Shown: one piece after another, positions 1 to 8,601 of the stretch | How the letters are laid out: each line of letters opens with the position of its first letter | Numbering within the stretch: the stretch's first letter is position 1 | NCBI RefSeq assembly: GCF_022179805.1 | Contig: NZ_BPUO01000005.1 | Coordinates: forward strand, 310,001 to 374,000 | Length of the DNA stretch: 64,000 nucleotides | DNA from: Cupriavidus pauculus | Lineage (GTDB): Bacteria; Pseudomonadota; Gammaproteobacteria; Burkholderiales; Burkholderiaceae | Direction of reading: 5' to 3' | Translations under genes and position numbers: made by a program | Notes under the pieces: model-generated | What the model saw: only the letters and a program-made list of their open reading frames with translations | Told to the model about the DNA's origin: nothing | Database searches by the model: none

Positions 1-339
1 TGCCCGCTGACCGACCGCACGCGCGGCATGGTCAGCCGCGCGGCGCTGGCACGCATGCCGGCCGGCGCACGGCTGGTGAATGTGGCGCGTGGCGAGATCG
101 TCGACGAACCGGCATTGATCGACGCGCTGCGCGCGGGCCAACTTGGCGGCGCGTACCTCGATGTGTTTGCCCACGAACCGCTGGCCGCCACGTCGCCGCT
201 CTGGTCGCTCCCCAACGTCATCGCGACACCCCATAGCGCCGGCTTCTCCGATGGCAACGCGGCGCGCGTGGTCGACATATTCTTGGACAATCTACGACGC
301 TGGACAGCGCATCAACCCCTCAAAAACCGGGTGGAATGA
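1..339 (+). CDS. D-2-hydroxyacid dehydrogenase, C-terminal part (5' end outside window)
   Basis: This is the last 112 codons of an NAD(P)-dependent D-isomer-specific 2-hydroxyacid dehydrogenase; the frame is already open at base 1. Visible family features are the NVARGE loop carrying the substrate-binding arginine, the FAHEPL segment carrying the catalytic glutamate, and TPHSAG carrying the catalytic histidine. These enzymes reduce 2-oxo acids such as glyoxylate, hydroxypyruvate or phenylpyruvate in the cytoplasm. The substrate cannot be read from this C-terminal piece. No terminator is evident before the next gene. The family call is secure; the exact enzyme is unknown. Confidence 0.9.
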   Translation, partial: CPLTDRTRGMVSRAALARMPAGARLVNVARGEIVDEPALIDALRAGQLGGAYLDVFAHEPLAATSPLWSLPNVIATPHSAGFSDGNAARVVDIFLDNLRRWTAHQPLKNRVE

Positions 340-420
340 GCAATTTCAGACGCGTCTGCATGTAATTGCCTGCACAACGTGGTCGCGCGGACAATGGTGG
401 GACGCATTTCACGACCCATC

Positions 421-852
421 ATGACCGTGTCCAAGACTGATTTTTCTACTCCCGATTTGCCGCCGACGTTGCCTCGCATCGTCGTTGCCGAAGACCATCC
501 CGTTTGTCTGTTCGTGCTCGTCGAGCAGTTGCGCACCGTGGGCGGCTGCGAGGTGGTTGCCTGTGAGAATGGCGACGACGCCTGGGCCGCCGTGCGGCAC
601 GGCGGCGTGAGCCTGCTGCAGACCGACGTGAGCTTGCCCGGCATGGATGGCCTGGCGCTGGCGCGTGCCGTGCGCGATGCGGAGCGGCGCGACGGCGCGC
701 CCGCGTTGCCCATCGTCGCCATCACTGCCACGGCCGACCGCAAGGCCCGGCGCGAGTGCCGGGCCGCGGGCTTCAACCTGGTGCTGGCCAAGCCGGTCAG
801 CCTGGACATGCTCCAGTACCTGGTGAAGCGCTACGGGGCACCGCCGGCCTGA
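421..852 (+). CDS. Single-domain response regulator (receiver only)
   Basis: This is a protein of about 143 residues made almost entirely of one CheY-like receiver domain. It shows the acidic pair (E24, D25), the phospho-acceptor D69 in [10 protein letters not shown], a threonine in ITAT and the lysine in LAKPVS. There is no DNA-binding output domain. The receiver resembles those at the C-terminus of BvgS/EvgS-type hybrid kinases, so it may be a phospho-relay intermediate or a detached hybrid receiver. No kinase lies next to it. The ATG at 421 was chosen because the receiver starts about 18 residues later. Earlier starts (GTG 379, ATG 394) are possible and no start has a good ribosome site. 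Confidence 0.8.
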   Translation: MTVSKTDFSTPDLPPTLPRIVVAEDHPVCLFVLVEQLRTVGGCEVVACENGDDAWAAVRHGGVSLLQTDVSLPGMDGLALARAVRDAERRDGAPALPIVAITATADRKARRECRAAGFNLVLAKPVSLDMLQYLVKRYGAPPA

Positions 853-868
853 CCGGCGGCGCACGCCA

Positions 869-1510
869 TCAACCCTTCCAGGCCGACGCGCGGATCACGC
901 TGCAGAAATTGCCGCGATGGAAGTGCGGGTCCTTGTCCGCCAGCACATCGGCCTTGACGTTGCCGAACGTGGTGTCGGGCTTGTGCCGGATGCCGTCGTA
1001 GAACGCCGCCAGGATGTCTTCCTTGAAGTGTGGCGTGCGCGGATGCGCATGCACCACGGCTTCGCGGTCGGCATCGGCGAAGGTCTCGTAGCGGATGCCC
1101 AGCACGTCCATCTCCACGCCAGCCGTTACCAGCGCAATCTCGGGCGCCATGAATTCGGGAATGCCGGGCGTGGTGTGCAGCGCGATGGCGGTCCAGACCT
1201 TTTCCACTTCACGCTCGCCAATGCCACGGCTGCGCAGGAAGTCGGCGGCCACGTTGGCGCCGTCAACCTCGAAGCGCTTGGCCGGGCTGCTGTGGGCGAT
1301 GGTCAGGCCCATGTCGTGGAACATCGCGCCCGCATAGAGCAGTTCGGGATCGTAGTCGAGGCCGCGCTGCTTGCCAGCCAGCGCGGCCCAGTAGTACACG
1401 CGGCTCGAATGGTGAAACAGCAGCGGCGATTCGGTGTCGCGCACGAGTTCGGTGATCTCGCGGGCCAGGTGACTGTCGGGGATGGTGATGTCGCGTACGG
1501 TGAAAGGCAT
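869..1510 (-). CDS. HD-domain metal-dependent hydrolase (cyanamide hydratase-like)
   Basis: This is a 213-residue HD-superfamily protein. H33/H34 lie in FHHSSRVY, the H65-D66 pair lies in the AGAMFHDMGLT motif, and further histidines lie in IALHTTPG. The pattern fits a metal-dependent phosphohydrolase fold, and the closest family style is the cyanamide hydratase-like HD group. The reaction is not known. The start at 1510 is preferred because the domain begins directly after it; upstream in-frame codons encode an arginine-rich stretch typical of non-coding frames. It is transcribed divergently from a GlxA-type regulator across 146 bp, so that regulator may control it. Confidence 0.82.
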   Translation of the reverse strand: MPFTVRDITIPDSHLAREITELVRDTESPLLFHHSSRVYYWAALAGKQRGLDYDPELLYAGAMFHDMGLTIAHSSPAKRFEVDGANVAADFLRSRGIGEREVEKVWTAIALHTTPGIPEFMAPEIALVTAGVEMDVLGIRYETFADADREAVVHAHPRTPHFKEDILAAFYDGIRHKPDTTFGNVKADVLADKDPHFHRGNFCSVIRASAWKG

Positions 1511-1656
1511 GGTCGACTCCAGTTCGGTGAGGGCTTGCAACGAGTCTAGGGGTGGCAGTACCATGTCTTCAATCGTACGAATACGACGAATTGAGACATC
1601 GCCCGGCAATCCGGACGATCCAGCAACATTTGCCTCGTAACGCGCACCGCCCAGCC

Positions 1657-2643
1657 ATGCCCGCAACCCGAACCATCGGCCTTCTGGCCATCGACGGCGT
1701 CCAGCTACTGGACGTATCCGGTCCGCTCGACGTCTTTGCCGAAGCCAATGTCCAGGGCGGCGCCAAGGTGTACGAGATGAAAGTGGTGGCACTGCGGCGC
1801 GGGCCCATCACGGCGTCGTCCGGTGCCCGCCTGCTGCCGGACATCGTGATCGAGGACGATCCGGGCGGCGCCCGGCTGCCGCGCTTCCATACGCTGCTGG
1901 TGGCCGGTGCGCCGCATGCCGGCGACGCGCCGGCCGATCCGCTGGTCCTCGACTGGATTCGCCATGCGGTGCCGGGCGCACGGCGCTATGGCTCGGTGTG
2001 CAGCGGGGCGTTCCTGCTGGCCGAAGCGGGCCTGCTCGATGGCCGGCGCGTCACCACGCACTGGGCGGCCGCCGATGCGCTGGCGGCGCGGTTTCCGAAC
2101 GTCACCATCGACGCCGATGCCATTCACGTGCGCGACGGCAAGTTGCGCACGGCAGCCGGGGTTACGGCGGGCATGGACCTAGCGCTGGCGCTGGTCGAGG
2201 AAGACGTGGGCCGCGAGATTGCGCTGAAGGTGGCCAGCCAACTGGTGATGTTCTTCAAGCGCCCGGGCGGGCAGGGACAGTTCAGCCGCCGTGAGGCGCC
2301 CGCCGCCGCCAACCGCGCGGCGCTGCAGGAGCTGCAGCGGTGGGTGGCCGCACACCCGGCGGCCGCGCACGACGTGCCGAGCCTGGCGGCGCGCATCGGC
2401 GTCAGTGCCAGGCATCTGTCACGGTTGTTTCAGGACGAGGTGGGCGTGACGCCGGCCAACTGGGTGGAGGCCGCGCGCGTGGCGGCGGCGCGGCAGTTGC
2501 TGGAAGAGGGCAACCTCGCCCCCAAGCAGGTGGCGGGCGAGTGCGGCTTTGCCAGTGTCGATACGTTGCGGCGCGCGTTCCTGCGCGTGCTGGGCGTCAC
2601 GCCGGCCGAGTACCGCAAGCGCTTCGTGACGGTACTCGACTGA
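1657..2643 (+). CDS. GlxA-family transcriptional regulator (DJ-1/PfpI domain plus AraC HTH)
   Basis: This is a 328-residue protein with two parts. Residues about 5-190 form a DJ-1/PfpI-like class I amidotransferase fold with the cysteine elbow SVCSGAFLLA. The last 100 residues are an AraC/XylS double helix-turn-helix, seen in SARHLSRLF and GFASVDTLRRAF and ending with the typical TPAEYRKRF. Members of this family bind DNA through the AraC domain and use the DJ-1 domain as an effector sensor. The ATG at 1657 (MPATRTIGLL) fits the domain start; an upstream in-frame start adds unlikely sequence. The divergent HD-hydrolase gene is the obvious target. The ligand is unknown. Confidence 0.9.
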   Translation: MPATRTIGLLAIDGVQLLDVSGPLDVFAEANVQGGAKVYEMKVVALRRGPITASSGARLLPDIVIEDDPGGARLPRFHTLLVAGAPHAGDAPADPLVLDWIRHAVPGARRYGSVCSGAFLLAEAGLLDGRRVTTHWAAADALAARFPNVTIDADAIHVRDGKLRTAAGVTAGMDLALALVEEDVGREIALKVASQLVMFFKRPGGQGQFSRREAPAAANRAALQELQRWVAAHPAAAHDVPSLAARIGVSARHLSRLFQDEVGVTPANWVEAARVAAARQLLEEGNLAPKQVAGECGFASVDTLRRAFLRVLGVTPAEYRKRFVTVLD

Positions 2644-2662
2644 CAGGACGCCTGCGCGGGCG

Positions 2663-4462
2663 CTACATGTTCAGCGCCCGCTTCTGCACTGCCAGCGCGG
2701 CCTCGCGCATCACTTCCGACAGCGACGGATGCGGATGGCAGATCATGCCGATGTCCTCGGACGCGGCCTTGAACTCCAGCGCGGCCACGCCTTCGGCAAT
2801 CAGGTCCGACGCGTTGGCCGAGATGATGTGCACCCCCAGCAGCTCGTCGGTCTTCGCATCGGCAATCATCTTGATGAAACCGTCGGGGCGGCCCATGCCC
2901 ATGGCGCGGCCGTTGGCCTGCATCGGGAACTGGCCGGTGCGGTACTCGCGGCCCTCGGCCTTCAACTGCGCCTCGGTCTTGCCCACCCAGGCGATCTCGG
3001 GTTCGGTGTAGATGACCCAAGGAATGCAGTTGTAGTCGATGTGCGGCTTCTGGCCGTCGATCACCTCGGCCACCAGAACGCCTTCGTCCTCGGCCTTGTG
3101 CGCCAGCATCGGCCCACGCACCACGTCGCCAATGGCGTAGATGCCGGGCACCGACGTGCGGCAATGGTCGTCCACCGGGACGAAGCCGCGCGCATCGACG
3201 GCCAGCCCCACGGCGTCCAGGCCCAGGTTGTCGGTATTGGGCACGCGGCCGATCGACACGATCAGGCGGTCTGCTTCGAGCTTCTGCTCGGCGCCGTCCT
3301 TGTCCTTGTAGGCAATCGTCACGCCCTTGCCCTTGACCTTCACCTCGCCGATGTTGACGCCAAGGTGAATGGCCAGCCCCTGCTTCTTGAATAGCTTGGC
3401 GGCCTCGCGCGCGATGGCGTCGTCAACGGCGCCCAGGAACGCGGGCAGCGCTTCCAGTATCGTGACCTCGGCGCCCAGCCGACGCCACACCGACCCCAGT
3501 TCAAGCCCGATTACGCCCGCGCCAATCACGGCGAGCTTCTTCGGCACGGAATCGAAAGACAGGGCGCCTTCGTTGTCGGACACGATCTTGTTGTCGACTG
3601 GCACGTCGGGCAGGTGCCGCGCCTTGGAACCCGTGGCGATGATCACGTTGCGTGCGGTGTAGGCCTTGCTGTCGGCGCCGTCAATGGCTTCCACGGTGAC
3701 CACGCCATCGGCGGCCCGGCCCTTGAACTTGCCATGGCCCTTGATCCACGTGACCTTGTTCTTGCGGAACAGGAATTCCACGCCGCCCGTGAACTTGTCG
3801 ACGATGGCCGCCTTGCGCTTGATCATCTGCGCCAGGTCCAGGCTGACGCCCTTGACCTGCACCCCATGCTCGGCCATGCCGTGCTGGGCGTGCTCGAAAT
3901 GCTCGGACGACGCCAGCAGCGCCTTGCTGGGAATGCAGCCCACGTTCAGGCAGGTGCCGCCCAGGCGCGGCTTGCCTGCTTCGTCCTTCCATTCCTCGAT
4001 GCATGCCACGGTCTTGCCCAGTTGCGCGGCGCGGATGGCGGCGATGTAGCCGCCGGGGCCGGACCCGATCACGATGATGTCGTAGTCAGCCTGCGCGGAG
4101 GCGCTCGCGCCACCGCCCACAGGCGCGGCCGATGCGGCTGCGGGGGCCGGTGCCGGCGCGGCAGCGGCAGGAGCGGGCGCCGCGGCGGGTGCGGCAGCCG
4201 GCGCGGCGGCGCTGGCCTTGCCCTCGGTATCCACCACCGCGATCACCTCGTCGGCATGCACCGTGGCGCCGTCCGGCTTGACGACCTGCGCCAGCACGCC
4301 GTTGTCCGGGCAGGGCACTTCCAGGGTGACCTTGTCCGTTTCCAGTTCCACGAGGATCTCGTCGCGCTGGACGGCCTCGCCGGGCTTCTTCTTCCACTGG
4401 AGCAACGTCGCTTCCGAAACCGATTCGGAAAGCTGGGGCACCTTCACTTCAATCTTGGCCAT
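2663..4462 (-). CDS. lpdA: Dihydrolipoyl dehydrogenase with N-terminal lipoyl domain
   Basis: This is a 599-residue E3 subunit of 2-oxo acid dehydrogenase complexes. It oxidises dihydrolipoamide with FAD and NAD+. Residues 1-80 are a lipoyl domain with the modified lysine K44 in ETDKVTLE. Next comes an Ala/Pro-rich linker of about 50 residues, then the FAD-binding GSGPGGY motif, the redox disulfide CLNVGC, an NAD-binding [10 protein letters not shown] and a C-terminal dimer domain with HPHPSLSE. Betaproteobacterial PdhL proteins have this fused layout. However, the lipoyl domain reads more like the 2-oxoglutarate dehydrogenase E2 type ([14 protein letters not shown]). No E1 or E2 gene is adjacent, so this is an orphan copy serving complexes encoded elsewhere. 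Confidence 0.95.
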   Translation of the reverse strand: MAKIEVKVPQLSESVSEATLLQWKKKPGEAVQRDEILVELETDKVTLEVPCPDNGVLAQVVKPDGATVHADEVIAVVDTEGKASAAAPAAAPAAAPAPAAAAPAPAPAAASAAPVGGGASASAQADYDIIVIGSGPGGYIAAIRAAQLGKTVACIEEWKDEAGKPRLGGTCLNVGCIPSKALLASSEHFEHAQHGMAEHGVQVKGVSLDLAQMIKRKAAIVDKFTGGVEFLFRKNKVTWIKGHGKFKGRAADGVVTVEAIDGADSKAYTARNVIIATGSKARHLPDVPVDNKIVSDNEGALSFDSVPKKLAVIGAGVIGLELGSVWRRLGAEVTILEALPAFLGAVDDAIAREAAKLFKKQGLAIHLGVNIGEVKVKGKGVTIAYKDKDGAEQKLEADRLIVSIGRVPNTDNLGLDAVGLAVDARGFVPVDDHCRTSVPGIYAIGDVVRGPMLAHKAEDEGVLVAEVIDGQKPHIDYNCIPWVIYTEPEIAWVGKTEAQLKAEGREYRTGQFPMQANGRAMGMGRPDGFIKMIADAKTDELLGVHIISANASDLIAEGVAALEFKAASEDIGMICHPHPSLSEVMREAALAVQKRALNM

Positions 4463-4534
4463 GGTCTTGGGGTTTCCGTGTGGCGAAAGCTTCCAGTCTA
4501 GGAGAGCACGCCTGCGACCATGCGATGGCTGACT

Positions 4535-4548
4535 AAGGGTTTACCCTT
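4535..4548. promoter_or_regulatory. 14-bp palindrome upstream of lpdA
   Basis: The sequence AAGGGTTTACCCTT has perfect 6-bp arms around a TT centre. It lies 72 bp upstream of the lpdA start, in the space between the SDR terminator and lpdA. Position and symmetry suggest an operator for a dimeric regulator. The regulator is not identified. Confidence 0.4.
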
Positions 4549-4556
4549 GATCCAAT

Positions 4557-4587
4557 GAAAAACGGCCCGCCTGGGCAGGCGGGCCGT
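4557..4587 (-). terminator. Rho-independent terminator of the SDR gene
   Basis: An 11-bp perfect GC-rich stem (4562-4572 with 4577-4587, loop GGGC) is followed on the minus strand by a run of five U residues. It lies 30 bp downstream of the SDR stop codon and separates that gene from lpdA. Confidence 0.85.
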
Positions 4588-4616
4588 GATGGTGGGTGGA
4601 AAACCCCGCGTGCCGC

Positions 4617-5348
4617 TTAGTGGCCGGCGCTCTGGCCGCCGTCGACGTGCAGGATCTCGCCGGTCACGAACGGTGCCGATTCCAGGAACAGCACGGCTTC
4701 GGCAATATCGCTCATCTCGCCCATATGGCCCATCGGGTGCAGCGAGCCCAGTGCCTCATGGGTTTCCGGGGCGTGCATCGGCGACTTGATGATGCCGGGC
4801 GACACGGCGTTCACGCGGATGCCACGGCGGGCGTACTCGATGGCCAGCGACTTGGTGGCCGAATTGATGCCACCCTTGGTCAGCGATGCCAGCACCGACG
4901 GCACGCCCTGGATGGCATGGTCGACCAGGCTGGTGGTGATGCTCACCACGTGGCCGCCGTTGCCTTGCTTTTCCATTTCAGCGATGGCCAGTTGGGTGAT
5001 GTAGAAGAAGCCGGCCAGGTTCACGCCGGTCTTGGTGACGTAGTCCTCGGCGGTGTAGCTCGTGAACGGCTTGGCGATGAAGATGCCGGCGTTGTTGACC
5101 AGCGCATCCACCCGGCCGAACTTGGCAACAGCCTGCGACACCACGCGGCGAGCCGTTTCCGGATCGGCGATGTCGCCCGGCACGGCCAGGATGTTGGCGT
5201 CGTCGGGTTGCTGGATGCTGCGAGCCGTGGCCACGACGCGGTAGCCGCGTTGGCGATATGCCTTGACCAGCTCTGCGCCGATGCCTTGCGATGCGCCAGT
5301 AATGATGGCGACCTTGTTCGTTGCCTGGGTGTTTTGCGTGTTGCTCAT
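4617..5348 (-). CDS. SDR-family oxidoreductase lacking the catalytic tyrosine
   Basis: This is a 243-residue classical short-chain dehydrogenase/reductase. It has the cofactor motif TGASQGIG (residues 17-24), NNAG (85-88), the structural N110 and a serine near 140. The YxxxK active-site motif reads A154-S-L-T-K158: the lysine is kept, but the tyrosine position holds alanine. The C-terminal VDGGQSAGH is typical of the fold. It may be inactive, use another general acid, or have a non-catalytic role. The gene is divergent from the luciferase-like gene over 191 bp and has its own terminator. Confidence 0.9.
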   Translation of the reverse strand: MSNTQNTQATNKVAIITGASQGIGAELVKAYRQRGYRVVATARSIQQPDDANILAVPGDIADPETARRVVSQAVAKFGRVDALVNNAGIFIAKPFTSYTAEDYVTKTGVNLAGFFYITQLAIAEMEKQGNGGHVVSITTSLVDHAIQGVPSVLASLTKGGINSATKSLAIEYARRGIRVNAVSPGIIKSPMHAPETHEALGSLHPMGHMGEMSDIAEAVLFLESAPFVTGEILHVDGGQSAGH

Positions 5349-5539
5349 GATGTTTGCCTCTTTCTATCTGGTTGACCTTGGCGCTTCCGCCAATCGAACC
5401 GACGTGGTCGATGGGTGGAAATGTAGGTGAGGCAAGCCCGCCTTTGAACGGCACCGGGGCACAAACACTTATGCGTGGCGGTAACAAGTGCGCTGGCGTG
5501 GCATGATGCGGCGATCGAACACACGCCACGGAGGCCGCG

Positions 5540-6502
5540 ATGCCAAGGCTGGGAGATGACGCACCGGACAGGCGGCCCATCGAGACGGCGGTGTTTCGCC
5601 ACGATGCGCTGTCGGTCGGATTGGTGTTGCCGTTGCTGAGGAAGGGCGAGGTGACGCCCGATTTCCACGCGCAGCTCGATCTTGCGGCACGTGCCGATGC
5701 GCTGGGCTTTCGCGCGCTGTGGGTGCGGGACGTGCCGCTGAACAGCGCCGAGTATCCCGACCCGGTGGGCCATCTCGACCCGTGGGTGCTGCTTGGCGCG
5801 CTGGCCACGCGCACGCGCCGCATTGCGCTGGCCAGTGGCGCCATCGTGCTGACGCTGCGCCACCCGCTGCACATCGCCAAGGCGGCGATCTCGGTCAACG
5901 AGCTGTCGGGCCAGCGTTTCATCCTGGGGCTTGGCTCGGGCGACCGTCCGCCCGAATATGCGGCATTCGGCCAGGACACCGAGGCACGGCGCGACCTGTT
6001 TCGCGATCATTGGGAGTCGGTGGGCGCCTCGGTGGGCCTGCCGTCGCGCGTGATGCCGGACATGCGGCCCGATGGCGCGCCGGACTTCTACCTGCTGCCC
6101 CGCCAGCCGCGCGCCATGCCGCTGCTGGCGGTGGGCTCCGGCGGCCAAAGCGTCGACTGGATCGCCCGCCATGCGATTGGCTGGATGACCTACCACCGCG
6201 ATCCCGAGACGCAACGCGAGCGCCACCGGCTATGGCGTACGGCCGTGGAGCGGGGCGCGCCCGAGCAGTTCCGGGCCTTCGGGGTGGCCATGCGCGTGGA
6301 ACTGGACGAGCAGCCCGATGAGCCGCCCTCGCAGTTGAACCTCGGCTATCGCACCGGCGCACGCGCGCTGGTGGACCTGCTGGGGCAGATGCGCGATGCC
6401 GGCACGCATCATGTGGCGCTCAACATCACCGACTCGGCGCGGCCTCCCATCGACGTGCTGGAAGAGCTGGCGGCATCGGTGTTGCCGCACTTCCACGGCT
6501 GA
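5540..6502 (+). CDS. LLM-class (luciferase-like) flavin oxidoreductase
   Basis: This is a 320-residue protein of the bacterial luciferase-like TIM-barrel family, which uses FMN/F420-type cofactors for monooxygenation or reduction. Typical segments are AARADALGFRALWVRD near the N-terminus, the barrel strands around LASGAIVLTLRHPLHIAK, ELSGQRFILGLGSGDRPPEYAAFG, and VGSGGQSVDWIARHAIGW. A GGAGG ribosome site five bases before the ATG supports the start. It is divergent from the SDR gene. An FMN reductase partner is not visible nearby. The substrate is unknown. Confidence 0.88.
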   Translation: MPRLGDDAPDRRPIETAVFRHDALSVGLVLPLLRKGEVTPDFHAQLDLAARADALGFRALWVRDVPLNSAEYPDPVGHLDPWVLLGALATRTRRIALASGAIVLTLRHPLHIAKAAISVNELSGQRFILGLGSGDRPPEYAAFGQDTEARRDLFRDHWESVGASVGLPSRVMPDMRPDGAPDFYLLPRQPRAMPLLAVGSGGQSVDWIARHAIGWMTYHRDPETQRERHRLWRTAVERGAPEQFRAFGVAMRVELDEQPDEPPSQLNLGYRTGARALVDLLGQMRDAGTHHVALNITDSARPPIDVLEELAASVLPHFHG

Positions 6503-6513
6503 CCCTCCTTGTC

Positions 6514-6647
6514 TTGCTCCCCTCTCCCGCCTTGCGGGAGAGGGGCTGGGGGGGAGGGTCGGCGGTTCAAGTTGCGACATGTCGGCAAGCAGAAGCTCAT
6601 TGCCCTCACCCCCAACCCCTCTCCCACGTGGTGGGAGAGGGGAGCAA
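6514..6647. repeat. Paired REP/BIME-like palindromic element
   Basis: Two copies of a G-rich palindromic unit lie head to head. Copy 1 has a 12-bp stem (6519-6530 with 6534-6545) followed by a G-rich tail to 6558. Copy 2 is inverted, with a 12-bp stem (6616-6627 with 6631-6642) preceded by a C-rich arm from 6603. Over 25 bp the two units agree at 22 positions. The outermost 15 bp (6514-6528 and 6633-6647) are perfect inverted repeats. It fills the space between two convergent genes and can act as a bidirectional terminator. The form fits dispersed REP-type elements. Confidence 0.75.
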
Positions 6648-6665
6648 AAAGAGCAACATAGCGCC

Positions 6666-7835
6666 TCATAACGCGCAAAGCGTGGCGGCGATCACCAGCG
6701 CCGTCGCGGCTACACCGAGCGGTTCGCTGAAATTGCTGCCGCCGTGCATCAGCGCGGTGGACACCAGCGGGCCGACGATCTGTCCCACGCCGTAGGCCGC
6801 GGTCATCACGGCAAACAGGTTGAACTTGACCTGGTGCGCCAGCCGGCGCGCGGCGGGCGCGGCGATGGTGACCGTGCCCATGAACGTGCCGCCCACCAGC
6901 GCGGCACTGGCCAGGTAGGCCGGCGCCGAGTGGCTGAGTGCGGGCAGCACCACGCCCAGCGCCTGCACGCCAAGATTCCATTGCATGGCGCGGCGCGTGC
7001 CCAGCTTGTCGTGCACGGTATGCCACAGGAAACAGGACGGCGCGGCGGCCAGCCCGAATACCGCCCACACATGGATGGGGTCTACCTGTCCCAGCGCGTC
7101 GCGCACGAACAGCGGCAGATAGGTGGCGGTGATGATGTAGCCAAAGCCTGCCAGTCCGTAGCTGGCGATCAGCGGCGCCGCGCCGAGCGTGGCCGCGGGC
7201 GTGCTGGTGGTGCCGGCGTTGCCCTGGCGGGCGTGCAGGCCCAGCGCCTGCCAGGCCAGCCCGCTCAGCACCAGCGCACCCACACCCAGCCCAAACCACA
7301 GGACCAGGCTGTGCCACTGCGCCAGGTTGCCCATGGCGATCAGTTCGGCGGAAATCATGATGCCGATGCCGACACCCGAGAACATCAGCGGTGCGCCATC
7401 GTGCCGGGCCCGCACGTGCAGCAGCCACGATGCCGCGCAGACCAGCGCCAACGCGCTGAGCACGCCAGCCGCGAAGCGCACGGCAATCAACACGGTATCG
7501 GGCAGCGGCAGGGCCAGCGCCACAAGCGATGCCACCGTGCCGGCCAGCGCGATGCGCGACCACAGGCCCGCCCGCGCATGGGCGATACGCGCGGCCAGCA
7601 GGGCACCGAGCAGGTAGCCCGCGTAGTTGGCCGATGCGGCCAGCGAACCCGTGGCCACGCTCATCGCGCCGTCGCGCACCATCAGCGGATACATGCCCGT
7701 GAAGGCAAAGCGCCCAAAACCCATGGCCACGGCCAAAACCAGCGCGGCGGCGATGGCTTCACGCAACGGGTGCCCGGCGCTGGCGCCAGACTGTGCCGTG
7801 ATCGATGTGGGTGCGGTGAAACGGGAATTGGCCAT
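6666..7835 (-). CDS. YbfB/YjiJ-family MFS transporter
   Basis: This is a 389-residue, roughly 12-helix major facilitator carrier in the inner membrane. The first helix contains AMGFGRFAFTGMYPLMV, which is characteristic of the YbfB/YjiJ subgroup, followed by SANYAGYLLGALLAARIAH. The substrate is unknown; relatives are annotated as probable exporters. The N-terminal 25 residues are polar and cytoplasmic. The gene is divergent from the RidA-like gene, with an AT-rich palindrome 31 bp upstream of its start. It converges on the luciferase-like gene, with the REP pair between them. Confidence 0.88.
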   Translation of the reverse strand: MANSRFTAPTSITAQSGASAGHPLREAIAAALVLAVAMGFGRFAFTGMYPLMVRDGAMSVATGSLAASANYAGYLLGALLAARIAHARAGLWSRIALAGTVASLVALALPLPDTVLIAVRFAAGVLSALALVCAASWLLHVRARHDGAPLMFSGVGIGIMISAELIAMGNLAQWHSLVLWFGLGVGALVLSGLAWQALGLHARQGNAGTTSTPAATLGAAPLIASYGLAGFGYIITATYLPLFVRDALGQVDPIHVWAVFGLAAAPSCFLWHTVHDKLGTRRAMQWNLGVQALGVVLPALSHSAPAYLASAALVGGTFMGTVTIAAPAARRLAHQVKFNLFAVMTAAYGVGQIVGPLVSTALMHGGSNFSEPLGVAATALVIAATLCAL

Positions 7836-7866
7836 GATCGCGCTCGCTTTCCTGCGTTCTCTAAAT

Positions 7867-7892
7867 GAGATAAATATTTACTAAATTATCTC
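7867..7892. promoter_or_regulatory. AT-rich operator candidate upstream of the MFS gene
   Basis: GAGATAA (7867-7873) and TTATCTC (7886-7892) form a perfect 7-bp inverted repeat around 12 AT-rich bases. It lies 31 bp upstream of the MFS start codon, where a repressor would cover the promoter. The local AT content contrasts sharply with the surrounding sequence. No regulator gene is adjacent. Confidence 0.45.
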
Positions 7893-8056
7893 TTTAAAAG
7901 AATGATAGGGCAAGCCGCCGGCAATCGCCTGTTCCGCCATGTATCAAATCATGTTCTGCGGGGTCTGTTTATCGGCATGTGGCCGCCGCCTATAGTGGGT
8001 TCCACGCCGCGGCCGACCGCGCCGACAGCAAGTATCCACCCCATCCAGGAGCCACC

Positions 8057-8524
8057 ATGTCCGTCGAATCGAAACTGGCCGCGCGCGGCCTGACGCTGCC
8101 TTCGCCCCCCCAGCCGCTGGGCAGCTACACCGCCGTAAGCCAGGCCGGCGACCTGCTGTTCATCTCGGGCCAGTTGCCGCTGCGCGATGGCAAGGTGGTC
8201 TGGCAAGGCCAGGTCGGGCAAGACCTGACCGTGGAGCAGGGCAAGCAGGCAGCCGAACTGGCCGCGCTCAATGTGCTGGCGCAGATCAACGCGCACCTGG
8301 GCGGCTTCGAGCGGCTCGACCACATCGTGCGGGTAGAGGGATACGTGACGAGCGCCCCGGGCATGGTCAGCCAGCCGGCCGTGATCGATGGCGCGTCGGA
8401 CCTGTTCGCCGATGTGCTGGGCGAGCGTGCCGGCCACGCCCGCGCCGTGTACGCGCAAAGCCAGCAACCGGCCAATGCGGCGGTCATCCTGGTGGTGATC
8501 GCCCAGGTCAAGCCCGCGCGGTAA
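8057..8524 (+). CDS. RidA/YjgF-family protein
   Basis: This is a 155-residue member of the YjgF/YER057c/UK114 family (subgroup 1 style), small cytosolic trimers. RidA proper hydrolyses reactive enamine/imine intermediates from PLP enzymes. Recognisable parts are the N-terminal YTAVSQAGDLLFISGQLPLRDGK, the central AALNVLAQINAHLGGFERLDHIVRV (split here only to describe it), and GHARAVYAQ, where the arginine aligns with the substrate-carboxylate-binding arginine of RidA. AGGAG five bases before the ATG at 8057 fixes the start. It is divergent from the MFS gene. The specific substrate is unknown. Confidence 0.9.
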   Translation: MSVESKLAARGLTLPSPPQPLGSYTAVSQAGDLLFISGQLPLRDGKVVWQGQVGQDLTVEQGKQAAELAALNVLAQINAHLGGFERLDHIVRVEGYVTSAPGMVSQPAVIDGASDLFADVLGERAGHARAVYAQSQQPANAAVILVVIAQVKPAR

Positions 8525-8553
8525 GCCGCGCCGCATCGACGACGAAGCCGACT

Positions 8554-8601
8554 GTTCGGATAGCGGCGGCCCAGCCAGGGTCGGTATTACCCTATCCGAA
8601 C
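8554..8601. repeat. 10-bp inverted repeat in an otherwise empty 331-bp gap
   Basis: GTTCGGATAG (8554-8563) is repeated inverted as CTATCCGAAC (8592-8601) with 28 bases between. It lies just after the RidA-like gene in the 8525-8855 gap. I see no credible gene in that gap. There is no T-tract, so a simple intrinsic terminator is unlikely. Confidence 0.5.

Noticed and set aside
5466-5490. CACTT-N15-AAGTG between the SDR and luciferase-like genes as an HxlR-type operator
   Set aside because: Five-base arms at this spacing are expected by chance, and no HxlR gene is adjacent.
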